The position numbers and the translations under genes are program-made. Source: Bacillota bacterium (lineage in GTDB: Bacteria > Bacillota > Clostridia > Lachnospirales > Lachnospiraceae). From it: 64,000 nucleotides of DNA. The stretch spans positions 28,416 through 92,415 of the forward strand of contig JAEYRK010000066.1 in assembly GCA_023435645.1 (NCBI GenBank), given 5' to 3'. The notes under the pieces were generated by a model. The model did no database searches and was not told the DNA's origin. It saw nothing but the letters and a program-made list of their open reading frames with translations. Below, in pieces: positions 8,518 to 16,262 of this stretch; the first letter of the stretch is position 1; the number at the start of each line of letters is the position of its first letter.

Positions 8518-9416
8518 TGAAAGCAGGTGCTTTAATGCAGAAACGCTCTCATATTGAGATATCTTCATTAATCGTAGTATTAGGTATCATCACTACCCTG
8601 ATACAATTTACGGTATACTATTTCTTCTCTTCCCCTTATATCGTGTTAGGAGTTGCTTGTCTGACCACAGCCCTATGTACCCACATATTGCTTGAACAGA
8701 CCCTAACCTACCAGTCCAGCTTTATTTATCTGTTGCTGACACTGTTTATCACGATGGTGATTATCTTCCTCACCTACTTCAGCAAGAGTCAGAATGTCAT
8801 CCATTATTCTGAGGTTTTACTGGGTATCGTGGCGATAAATTGGTTCATTCCCACACTCCATTGCTATCTTCGTAATATGTTTGATTACGGAACCAGAATT
8901 GAAGAGTTCACATCCTTTTTCCGGAATGCCGGTATTCTGTTCAATTTATTCTATTTGGGAATTGTCCTCTATGCAACCCTTGCAGAGGGTGTGTTTCCCT
9001 GGGCTTACCGTGCGCTCCCCGAGCAGGCTAATTTTACCCCCTTCTGGTCCATTGCAACTCAGATTGAAGATTATTTGAACCATATGATCCCTTTAGGTGA
9101 TATCTTCACCTACCTGGCAAGCCGAATTCTGCTGTACATTCCCTATGGCTATTATAGCATTCTTCTGTTCAGAAGACGTTCCCGGCTCTCCAGATTCCTT
9201 ATTCTATTCCTATTGCCGGTAATCATTGAGGTTTTACAGTATTTTATGATACCGAGCCGCTGTGATATTGATGATATCATTTATGGCTTCCTCGGCGGAC
9301 TGGCAGGAGCTCTGTGGTTCCACCTGAATAACGTGATCTTTCATGGGGTATCAGGCAAAACATTCCTGGCAAAGGACTCCGACTTCAGATACAGTAATAA
9401 TTCCCTGCATTTCTAA
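8517..9416 (+). CDS. VanZ-family membrane protein
   Basis: A 299-residue protein with about seven membrane segments. The VanZ core lies in the C-terminal third: 'FLLPVIIEVLQYFM', an Arg-Cys-Asp-Ile-Asp-Asp motif, then 'YGFLGGLAGALWF'. VanZ gives low-level teicoplanin resistance in enterococci, but most chromosomal homologues have no known role. Translation could begin at 8517, coupled to the lipid kinase, or at an ATG at 8535 that follows AGGTG. It ends 2 bases from the convergent helicase gene. Confidence 0.82.
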   Translation: MKAGALMQKRSHIEISSLIVVLGIITTLIQFTVYYFFSSPYIVLGVACLTTALCTHILLEQTLTYQSSFIYLLLTLFITMVIIFLTYFSKSQNVIHYSEVLLGIVAINWFIPTLHCYLRNMFDYGTRIEEFTSFFRNAGILFNLFYLGIVLYATLAEGVFPWAYRALPEQANFTPFWSIATQIEDYLNHMIPLGDIFTYLASRILLYIPYGYYSILLFRRRSRLSRFLILFLLPVIIEVLQYFMIPSRCDIDDIIYGFLGGLAGALWFHLNNVIFHGVSGKTFLAKDSDFRYSNNSLHF

Positions 9417-9418
9417 AA

Positions 9419-11827
9419 TCACTTCTGGTTCCAGAAGCTTTGCAGTAGCTCCTTCATTCCATTACAGGTTATTGTATGGAAGGGATACCATTCCTTGGGA
9501 AACAGTTGATAATACTGAGGCTGTATGAATCTCTCATCCAGCAGTAAGATGGCTCCACGGTCCTCCTTCGTCCGAATTACTCTGCCGGCCGATTGCAGGA
9601 CCTTATTCATGCCCTGATATAGATAGGCATAATCAAAGCCCTTCCCATTTCTCTGGTCAAAATAACCGCGGAAAAGCTCCCTTTCATTACATACCATTGG
9701 AAGCCCTGTACCAACAAGCACTGCTCCAATCAGTCTGTTATTCTTCAAATCAATTCCCTCACTGAAGATTCCGCCCATGACACAGAAACCAACCCGGCTT
9801 GTCTCCGGGTTATCCACGAATTCATCCAGGAAGGCTTCCTTCTCCGCCTCAGTCATTTGATTGGTCTGAATGACCAGTCCCTTTATCTCCTCCCCTGCCA
9901 GCTCTGCCATTGCCTGAAGCATCTGATAGGAAGGGAAGAATACCATATAGTTTCCTGTCCTGGCTTCAGTAAAGCCCTTAATATAGTCAAGAATTCTTCT
10001 ATACTCCTTTTCATTCCTACGGGTATATTTGGTGCTGACATCCGATCCAACCATAATCAGGCGGTTCTCCGCTTGAAAGGTGGAGGGTGCGTATACCGCA
10101 TAATCGTCCGGTCTTCCACCCAGCTGTTCCACGTAATATTTGATCGGAAGAAGGGTCGCGGAGAATAAGACCGAACTTCTTCCCCGATCCATATAGCCTG
10201 CCAGATTCCTTGAGGGATCCATGCACTGGAGCTTGATCCGAAAGCTGTCTGCCTCGTCATAGTCCGTGTAGATGGTATAGTTATCATCATGGATCTCATA
10301 GATATTCAGAAAATGCCTGATGTCCAGATAAAGCCGAAGTAGCTCTTCCCTTCCCTCCGGTATAAATTCCTCCTTCAAAAAGAGCTCCATCTCTGCCATA
10401 AGTCCCATAAGGTGCATGCAGAAGGGGTCAATCGTATCCAGAATCTCAAATTCATCGCATTCCCTACGAAGCTTCAGCAGGTCACTGTTGCAATGCTCTA
10501 GCTGCTTCACCAGCTTCGGACTTTTCTCCTTCACCAGCCTCTTCACCTCTAAAAAGCTGTCCTTATACAGTATGGCGCTATACATCTCCCTCGCCCGTTC
10601 CACCAGATTATGGGCCTCATCGATCAGAAACACATAATCATTTGGTCTGTTATCCGAAAAAAACCGTCTGAGATGGACATTGGGATCGAAAACATAGTTA
10701 TAGTCGCAGATTACCACATCCGACCAGAGTGTAACATCAAGGCTCATTTCAAAGGGGCATACCATATGCTTGGCAGCATATGCGAGGATCAGATCCCTGG
10801 AGATCTCATGCTCATTGATCAGAAGGTCAAATACTGCATCATTTACCCGGTCAAAGTACCCCTTAGCCCTTTCACAAGCACCGGGATTACAATCGGGCTT
10901 ATCCAGTACACAGATTTTCTCCTTGGCAGTTATTGTAACTACCTTCAGAGATAGACCCTTGTCCTTCAGGATTCGGAAGGTATCCTCCGCTACAGTACGG
11001 GTAATTGTCTTAGCCGTAAGATAGAAAATCTTCTCTGTGATTCCCTCCCCCATGGCCTTTACCGACGGAAATACAGTGGAGATCGTCTTGCCGACTCCGG
11101 TCGGTGCTTCAATAAAGAGCTTCTTCTTCCGGAGAATGGTCTTATAGACTCCGGTTACCAGCTCCTTCTGGCCCTCCCGGTATAGGAAGGGAAAATCCAT
11201 TCCCTTGATGGCTGCGGTCCGCTTTTTTGTCCACCCTATCTGCCATACAGCCCACTTCGCATATTCCTCAGTCAGATGTGTAAACCACTCCGTCAGCTCC
11301 GTAAGAGTCAGAGTCTCTTCAAAATACTTCACATTTTCTGTTTCCAGATTGCAATAGGTTAATCGAATCCCCATCCTCCCATGTCCATATTTCACAGCAT
11401 AGATATAAGCATAGCACATGGCCTGGGCACGGTGGACTCCAATCGGTTCTGTCAGATGGGACAGCTCCAGGTATACTCCTTTGATTTCATCTATCGTAAC
11501 CTCCGGTGGATTCATCTCCTCCTCTTCGAAGATTAATACGGAGAAATCCTCTTTTATGGTACTGTTAACAATGACTCCGTCGGCACGGCCTTCTATGGTT
11601 AGATCAAAGGAAATCTCCTCCCTGGTTATGGGGACCGTGATGCTTAAGGGTACCTCTGCTGTATAATCCGCACCCATCTGCTTCTGTAGCTTACGATGAA
11701 GCCTGCTCCCTGCCTGCATGGCCTCCATCTCACCTCTGGCTCTGGTATTGTCCAGGTCTCCGGATCTCATTATGAATTCCACCAGGTTTCTTACGGATAT
11801 TTTAATATTTGGGTAATTCTCAGCCAT
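9419..11827 (-). CDS. XPD/DinG-type helicase with N-terminal PD-(D/E)XK-like nuclease domain
   Basis: An 802-residue protein; the start follows GGAGGA. Residues about 1-190 carry the marks of a RecB/Cas4-like nuclease: GSRLHRKLQ (His), EGRADGV (Asp), TIDEIKG (Glu-x-Lys) and QAMCYAY (Gln-x3-Tyr). An SF2 helicase core follows: Walker A GVGKT, four cysteines in the XPD iron-sulfur arrangement (ICVLDKPDC, GAC, MVC), DEAH box 'LIDEAHNLV', and C-terminal motifs 'FCVMGGIFSEGIDL' and 'QSAGRVIR'. It should unwind DNA 5' to 3' and possibly cut it, in repair or replication restart. This is not the DnaQ-fused DinG of bacilli. Nuclease activity is inferred from motifs. Confidence 0.85.
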   Translation of the reverse strand: MAENYPNIKISVRNLVEFIMRSGDLDNTRARGEMEAMQAGSRLHRKLQKQMGADYTAEVPLSITVPITREEISFDLTIEGRADGVIVNSTIKEDFSVLIFEEEEMNPPEVTIDEIKGVYLELSHLTEPIGVHRAQAMCYAYIYAVKYGHGRMGIRLTYCNLETENVKYFEETLTLTELTEWFTHLTEEYAKWAVWQIGWTKKRTAAIKGMDFPFLYREGQKELVTGVYKTILRKKKLFIEAPTGVGKTISTVFPSVKAMGEGITEKIFYLTAKTITRTVAEDTFRILKDKGLSLKVVTITAKEKICVLDKPDCNPGACERAKGYFDRVNDAVFDLLINEHEISRDLILAYAAKHMVCPFEMSLDVTLWSDVVICDYNYVFDPNVHLRRFFSDNRPNDYVFLIDEAHNLVERAREMYSAILYKDSFLEVKRLVKEKSPKLVKQLEHCNSDLLKLRRECDEFEILDTIDPFCMHLMGLMAEMELFLKEEFIPEGREELLRLYLDIRHFLNIYEIHDDNYTIYTDYDEADSFRIKLQCMDPSRNLAGYMDRGRSSVLFSATLLPIKYYVEQLGGRPDDYAVYAPSTFQAENRLIMVGSDVSTKYTRRNEKEYRRILDYIKGFTEARTGNYMVFFPSYQMLQAMAELAGEEIKGLVIQTNQMTEAEKEAFLDEFVDNPETSRVGFCVMGGIFSEGIDLKNNRLIGAVLVGTGLPMVCNERELFRGYFDQRNGKGFDYAYLYQGMNKVLQSAGRVIRTKEDRGAILLLDERFIQPQYYQLFPKEWYPFHTITCNGMKELLQSFWNQK

Positions 11828-12154
11828 GTATGTCCTCCGTTGAAGCTTTCATCAATCTATTTCCTCTTGTTAACATTTGCCCATTACTTCCTTTGAAAGG
11901 CATGATACATCCTTCGCCAGCTTCACCAATTCTAAGTCTTCTTATCCTTGTCTTTCTTGTATCATACCGATTGCTCTATATCTTATAGTCTTTGATGATA
12001 CGATATCGATCGGTTTGTTGATACGATATCGGTTCGCATACTTGCAGGATAGCTACTGGCATCCATGTATCATTTCCAATATAAAAAGCATCTTGTATGA
12101 TTATATCATAAAGATGCTTGGTTCACATAATGTTTTTACATTGGAACGATATCA
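11828..12154. other. AT-rich gap with a 12-bp direct repeat
   Basis: No gene is seen. GATACGATATCG occurs at 11997-12008 and again at 12020-12031, 23 bp apart (about two helical turns), so one protein could bind both from the same face. The right part holds the terminator of the next minus-strand gene. Confidence 0.5.
12080..12120 (-). terminator. Terminator of the small hypothetical gene
   Basis: AAGCATCTT (12087-12095) pairs with AAGATGCTT (12112-12120), extended by inner ATGAT/TCAT pairs. On the minus strand it is followed by TTTTTAT. Its position 35 bases after the stop supports the 12155-12460 gene. Confidence 0.75.
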
Positions 12155-12460
12155 TTAAAACTTCATATCCTCTAAATCCTCGTCGATCAGTCCATATCTA
12201 TAATCCTTGGTCCAATCGGATTTCAGGCTTTTTCTCTGCTTGATGGCAGGTCGCTTGGATTTTTCGGTCTCTTCCTCATCCTTATCAAAGTAGCTGAACC
12301 TATTATCCCTTGGTCCGCTGCTTCTATTCCTGCTACTATTCCAGCTACTTTCCCTGTTCTTATTATGATTAGCTAAACTATAACCATGGTAATTATCCTT
12401 TTTTCTGCTCTCAGTTGTATTGGTTGTAGCCACCAAAAAATGCCCCTCTCTACCGATCAT
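12155..12460 (-). CDS. Small charged hypothetical protein
   Basis: I do not recognise this protein. It would be 101 residues, very polar and rich in Asn, Ser, Arg and Lys. The middle contains 'NKNRESSWNSSRNRSSG' and an acidic-basic alternation, and there is no signal or membrane segment; it is probably disordered. The ATG at 12460 has only a weak AGAGAAA ribosome site, and an in-frame GTG lies at 12484. The main support for a real gene is the well-placed terminator. Confidence 0.5.
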   Translation of the reverse strand: MIGREGHFLVATTNTTESRKKDNYHGYSLANHNKNRESSWNSSRNRSSGPRDNRFSYFDKDEEETEKSKRPAIKQRKSLKSDWTKDYRYGLIDEDLEDMKF

Positions 12461-12673
12461 TATGCAGTTTCTCTGTGTTTCCACGTATTTATTTTATGCC
12501 ATTTATGATTAATGTCAATATCTTTAACAATATTTTATTTTCTGTTTTTTTGCTTGCATTTTTTTCCTCAATCTGATACATTCTAGTTATATTCCTTTAG
12601 TTTTTCTTAGAGGATAACAAGTGAAGGTTTACACAAAGCACTTGTCATTAATAATAAAAAGCGAGGTAGTATT

Positions 12674-13036
12674 ATGAGCGAACACAATCACAGCGGAAGC
12701 TGCGGCTGCGGTCATGATCATGAATTTGAGCATGATTCCATCACATTATCTTTAGATGACGGTACAGAGTTGAATTGTATGGTACTGGATATTTTTACTG
12801 TGGATGGGAAGGAATATATCGCACTCCAGCCTGAAGAGGGTGAGGAAGAGGAGGATAATGTCTTCCTGTACCGCTATATTCAGGAAGGTGATGATGATCC
12901 CCAGCTGTTAAACATCGAGGATGATGACGAATTTGAAGCAGTTGCCGATGCATTTGAAGAATTACTGGATGCACAGGAATATGATGAAATGTTCGATGAT
13001 GATTACGAGGTTGAGGATGAGGATGAAGAGGAATAA
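12674..13036 (+). CDS. DUF1292 protein with His/Cys-rich head and acidic tail
   Basis: A 120-residue protein; the start follows GCGAGGTAG. Residues about 25-80 match DUF1292 (YrzB-like): 'ITLSLDDGTELNCMVLDIF' then 'EYIALQPEE', and 'VFLYRYIQEGDD'. The head contains HNHSGSCGCGHDHEFEH, with seven His/Cys ligands that could bind metal. The tail is almost entirely Asp/Glu. DUF1292 genes often sit near yrrK and an alanyl-tRNA synthetase gene, but not here. Function unknown. An inverted repeat ACAAGTG/CACTTGT (12617-12623, 12639-12645) lies just upstream, over a weak TTTACA-17-ATAATA promoter. Confidence 0.82.
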   Translation: MSEHNHSGSCGCGHDHEFEHDSITLSLDDGTELNCMVLDIFTVDGKEYIALQPEEGEEEEDNVFLYRYIQEGDDDPQLLNIEDDDEFEAVADAFEELLDAQEYDEMFDDDYEVEDEDEEE

Positions 13037-13089
13037 GCTCACATGACCTTATTCCCACATAAATGAGACAAATATTTCGTATGAGCCAT

Positions 13090-13143
13090 AGGATGTTGCA
13101 TAATGATATGAGTTTTTATCATTATTGCAACGTCCTTTTTTTC
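13090..13143 (+). terminator. Terminator after the DUF1292 gene
   Basis: An 18-19 bp stem (13090-13107 with 13118-13136, one mismatch) with a 10-base loop, followed by a run of seven T. Confidence 0.9.
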
Positions 13144-13146
13144 CGT

Positions 13147-13179
13147 TAAGATAAGTTTAATACTTTCCTAAGAATTTAA
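13147..13179 (+). promoter_or_regulatory. Three 11-bp TAAG-type boxes upstream of the vanR-like gene
   Basis: Units start at 13147 (TAAGATAAGTT), 13158 (TAATACTTTCC) and 13169 (TAAGAATTTAA). The 11-bp step is the usual spacing for OmpR/PhoB-family direct repeats. The last unit begins 36 bases before the -10, exactly as at the carboxypeptidase promoter. Confidence 0.6.
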
Positions 13180-13201
13180 GCTTAAAAAAAGATGATAATT
13201 T

Positions 13202-13210
13202 TGGTATAAT
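13202..13210 (+). promoter_or_regulatory. Extended -10 promoter of the vanR-like gene
   Basis: TGGTATAAT; TATAAT occupies 13205-13210. The -35 position (13182-13187) reads TTAAAA, weak as expected for an activated promoter. Confidence 0.65.
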
Positions 13211-13240
13211 AGAGCCAAATGAGTGGGAGGCAGGCATATT

Positions 13241-13936
13241 ATGGCAATAAATATACTGATTGTAGATGATGAGACCGAGATTACTGACTTAATAAAGGTT
13301 TATCTCAGTAATGAAGGCTATCATGTTTATCAATTCAACAACGGAGCAGATGCTCTGGAATGCATCCGAACAGTAACACTTGACTTGGCTATCCTGGATA
13401 TCATGCTACCGGATATTGACGGTTTTACAATTTGCCGGAGGATTCGGGAGCAGTATCATTATCCAATTATCATGCTTACCGCTAAGGATGCTGAAATAGA
13501 CAAGATATCCGGCCTCTCCCTGGGTGCCGATGATTATATTACTAAGCCCTTCCGTCCTCTGGAGCTGGTCGCCCGTGTTAAGGCGCAGCTCAGGCGATAT
13601 ACGAGATATAATAATGCAGCACAGGAGCCGGAGGAGAATGTGATTGCCTTCTCCGGTCTTTTCATGGAGAAAAGTACACACACCTGTCTCTTGAATGAAA
13701 AGCCTCTCTCCCTTACTCCTACCGAATTCTCTATCCTTTGGCTCCTCTGTACGAACCGGGGCAAGGTTGTAAGCTCCGAGCAGCTCTTTCTGAAGGTATG
13801 GGGAGAAAAGTACTATTCCAACAATAATACCGTCATGGTTCATATAAGGCATATACGGGAGAAAATGAATGATGCGCCGGATAACCCGCAGTATATCAAA
13901 ACCGTCTGGGGAGTGGGGTATAAAATTGAAAAATAA
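13241..13936 (+). CDS. VanR-like response regulator (OmpR family)
   Basis: A 231-residue regulator. The start at 13241 is chosen because GGGAGG lies 10 bases upstream; an in-frame GTG at 13223 overlaps that site. The receiver domain (1-120) has the acidic pocket in 'LIVDDE', phospho-acceptor Asp53 in 'LAILDIMLP', and 'ADDYITKPFRPLEL'. The OmpR-type winged helix (about 135-231) has 'LSLTPTEFSILWLL' and ends 'YIKTVWGVGYKIEK'. Many of these segments, including the last, match enterococcal VanR from memory almost residue for residue. It should act with the downstream kinase and probably controls its own promoter and the carboxypeptidase gene. Confidence 0.92.
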   Translation: MAINILIVDDETEITDLIKVYLSNEGYHVYQFNNGADALECIRTVTLDLAILDIMLPDIDGFTICRRIREQYHYPIIMLTAKDAEIDKISGLSLGADDYITKPFRPLELVARVKAQLRRYTRYNNAAQEPEENVIAFSGLFMEKSTHTCLLNEKPLSLTPTEFSILWLLCTNRGKVVSSEQLFLKVWGEKYYSNNNTVMVHIRHIREKMNDAPDNPQYIKTVWGVGYKIEK

Positions 13937-15053
13937 CTTTTCTAAATTAAAACGAAAAATGCTCCTCTGGGTGATCCTTACGGCCGTCCTATCAGTGATC
14001 TTTCTATGGCTTATGATGACCCTCTTGGTAGATGGCGTACTTCAGAATCCCTTCGCCGAAAGCTTTTTGTTTTTATGCCGAAAGCTCCTGGGAATGGAGC
14101 GGGAGCAAGCGATCATGCTATACCAAAGGCTGTTCCAGCGCAATAAGGAACTATGGGTATTATTCGGTTATTTTATTGTCATGCTGATTGTTTTTTATGG
14201 GGTTTTGACACGCTTCACAAGATATTTTAAACAGGTGAATTCCGGACTGGATCAGCTTTTGGAGGAGTCGGAGCAGGAAATCTTACTATCTCCCGAGATG
14301 GATTTTATGGAAAAGAAGCTGAATCAAATCAAAGCCTCTCTGAATAAGAAAACCCAGGCAGCCCTGGAAGCTGATCAGAGAAAGAATGATCTTGTCATGT
14401 ATCTGGCTCATGATATCAGGACACCGCTTACCTCTGTTATCGGTTATCTGAGTCTTCTGGAGGAGGCTCCTGATTTACCGGCAGAGCAACGGGCAAAGTA
14501 TACCCGGATTACCCTGGAAAAATCCTACCGGCTGGAAAAGCTCATCAATGAATTCTTCGATATCACAAGATATAATCTCCAGACAATTCTTCTGGAGAAA
14601 CAGACCATAAATTTACCTTATATGCTGATGCAGCTGGCAGATGAGTTCTACCCCACCCTCGCTCAGTCGGGAAAGCAGGTCCAGGTGGATGTGGAAGAAA
14701 ACCTTACCTATTACGGGGATCCGGATAAGCTAGCAAGAGTCTTTCAAAACATAATAAAAAATGCCATCGCTTACAGCTATGAGAACAGTACCATAACCAT
14801 CCGTGGAAAGTCTGCCGGTGATCAAATCCTTCTAACCTTTGAAAACCACGGAAATCAAATTCCGGAGCAACGTTTAAGTACCATTTTTGATAAGTTCTAC
14901 CGTTTGGATGAATCCCGCTCCACCACAACAGGAGGCTCCGGTCTGGGTCTGGCAATTGCAAGGAGTATCGTAAATGCCCATGGTGGTGAAATCTATGCCG
15001 AGAGTAATGAAACCCGTACTCTGTTTACGATTTCTCTGCCAAAAAAATCATAA
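13926..15053 (+). CDS. VanS-like sensor histidine kinase
   Basis: The frame is open from 13869, but I place the start at TTG 13926, giving 375 residues. It overlaps the vanR stop by 11 bases, follows GGAGTGGGG, and begins like VanS ('LKN...SKLKRK'). Two membrane segments (about 15-35 and 75-95) enclose a short outer loop. HAMP-like and HisKA parts follow with the phospho-histidine in 'YLAHDIRTPLTSVIGYL' (about 161), then the ATPase domain with 'NIIKNAIAYSYE', 'FDKFYRLDESR' and 'GGSGLGLAI'. The kinase core strongly resembles VanS, a sensor of glycopeptide exposure. The signal here is inferred. Confidence 0.9.
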   Translation: MKNNFSKLKRKMLLWVILTAVLSVIFLWLMMTLLVDGVLQNPFAESFLFLCRKLLGMEREQAIMLYQRLFQRNKELWVLFGYFIVMLIVFYGVLTRFTRYFKQVNSGLDQLLEESEQEILLSPEMDFMEKKLNQIKASLNKKTQAALEADQRKNDLVMYLAHDIRTPLTSVIGYLSLLEEAPDLPAEQRAKYTRITLEKSYRLEKLINEFFDITRYNLQTILLEKQTINLPYMLMQLADEFYPTLAQSGKQVQVDVEENLTYYGDPDKLARVFQNIIKNAIAYSYENSTITIRGKSAGDQILLTFENHGNQIPEQRLSTIFDKFYRLDESRSTTTGGSGLGLAIARSIVNAHGGEIYAESNETRTLFTISLPKKS

Positions 15054-15083
15054 GAAATTTTTAAGAATTTTATAAGACTATTG
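15051..15083 (+). promoter_or_regulatory. Three perfect-register 11-bp TAAGA boxes upstream of the carboxypeptidase gene
   Basis: Units start at 15051 (TAAGAAATTTT), 15062 (TAAGAATTTTA) and 15073 (TAAGACTATTG). The first overlaps the kinase stop codon. The third begins 36 bases before the -10 CATAAT, the same geometry as at the vanR-like promoter. Confidence 0.7.
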
Positions 15084-15108
15084 TTATACATCACTCCTTT
15101 CTTTTTGT

Positions 15109-15114
15109 CATAAT
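15109..15114 (+). promoter_or_regulatory. -10 element of the carboxypeptidase gene
   Basis: CATAAT, five of six consensus bases, with no good -35. The activator boxes end where the -35 would start, as in PhoB-type activated promoters. Confidence 0.5.
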
Positions 15115-15203
15115 AGAATAGGTCATTGCCTTGTTTCACAAGATAAGCTGATTGAAATTTCGTAATGAATGATCTATAGCTTCAAATAAGAAAGGAGTTT
15201 GTT

Positions 15204-16262
15204 ATGAGAAGAAAGAAACGATTTCCGATTACTGCCCTCGCAATTTTAGTCATGCTGATCTTCTTAATCATTAAGAGTAGCAGTGCACTATCTGAACTGC
15301 TGGTGATAGACTCCCCGTCAATCTTCCCTACACCGGGATTCAGCACCAGGGATCCCTCAGAAGGCACCGTATTGAACCCTGATCCACGAAAAGCCCTATC
15401 ACCGGATGCTCTGGAAGAAGCAGACCTTGAACCGAGCCCGGCCACCAGTGTCTTGCTCCCATCAGCAACCCGATTGTACAGTCCCAATGCCATTGTAATC
15501 GATTTGGATTCAAAGGAGCTGTTGCTGGAGAAGGGAAGTGAGGATAGAATCTATCCCGCCTCTCTCACCAAAATCATGACAGTAATCACAGCCTTAGAAA
15601 ATCTTGAGGATTTGGATAAGGAGGTATTGATCAGAAAAGAGCTCTATGATCGCCTGACTGCTGAAAATTCCTCCATGGCCGGCTTCCTTCCACAGGAAAG
15701 GGTCCCTGCCATCGATCTTCTCTATGGAGCCATGCTACCCTCCGGCGGAGAATGCTGTATGAGCTTAGCTGAGTATATCTCCGGCTCCGAAGCAGAGTTT
15801 GTTCGCCTCATGAACCAGAAGGCTTCAGACCTTGGGATGGATCAAACTCATTTTACAAATACCACAGGTCTTCATGATAGTGAGCACTATACTTCTGTAA
15901 GGGATCTGGCTGTATTACTGCAATATTCCCTTCTAAATGATAGCTTTCGGCAAATCTTTACCTCCCAAAGGTATACCTCCTCTGCCACCAATCTACATCC
16001 GGACGGAATTACGATGTACAGTACCATGTTTAAAAACCTGCCAAACAATATTTCCCTTGAGGTGAATTTACTTGGGGGCAAAACAGGGTATACAAGTAAG
16101 GCCGGCTTGTGTTTAGCCAGCCTTGCCGAGGTCGGAGGAAAGGAATATATCATGATATCTGCCGGCGCGGAGGGTAATAAGGCAACAGAGCAATTTCATA
16201 TCACAGATGCCCTATCTGTCTATGCTCTGATTAAGCACCGGCAGTTCGCCGATAAACCGTGA
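15204..16262 (+). CDS. Serine D-Ala-D-Ala carboxypeptidase (DacF/VanY-D-like)
   Basis: A 352-residue exported enzyme of the S11 (PBP5) family; the start follows AAAGGAG. An N-terminal hydrophobic anchor (about 8-28) precedes a Ser/Pro-rich linker. The catalytic domain has SLTK (Ser-x2-Lys, about residue 113) and KTG in 'LLGGKTGYTSKAG'. Where most members have Ser-x-Asn, this one reads Ser-Gly-Gly in 'MLPSGGECCMSL'. It would remove the terminal D-alanine of peptidoglycan stems, which lowers glycopeptide binding. Placed behind VanR/VanS-like genes it resembles the vanR-vanS-vanY part of a VanD-type cluster. The last 51 bases overlap the convergent helicase gene. Confidence 0.87.
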   Translation: MRRKKRFPITALAILVMLIFLIIKSSSALSELLVIDSPSIFPTPGFSTRDPSEGTVLNPDPRKALSPDALEEADLEPSPATSVLLPSATRLYSPNAIVIDLDSKELLLEKGSEDRIYPASLTKIMTVITALENLEDLDKEVLIRKELYDRLTAENSSMAGFLPQERVPAIDLLYGAMLPSGGECCMSLAEYISGSEAEFVRLMNQKASDLGMDQTHFTNTTGLHDSEHYTSVRDLAVLLQYSLLNDSFRQIFTSQRYTSSATNLHPDGITMYSTMFKNLPNNISLEVNLLGGKTGYTSKAGLCLASLAEVGGKEYIMISAGAEGNKATEQFHITDALSVYALIKHRQFADKP

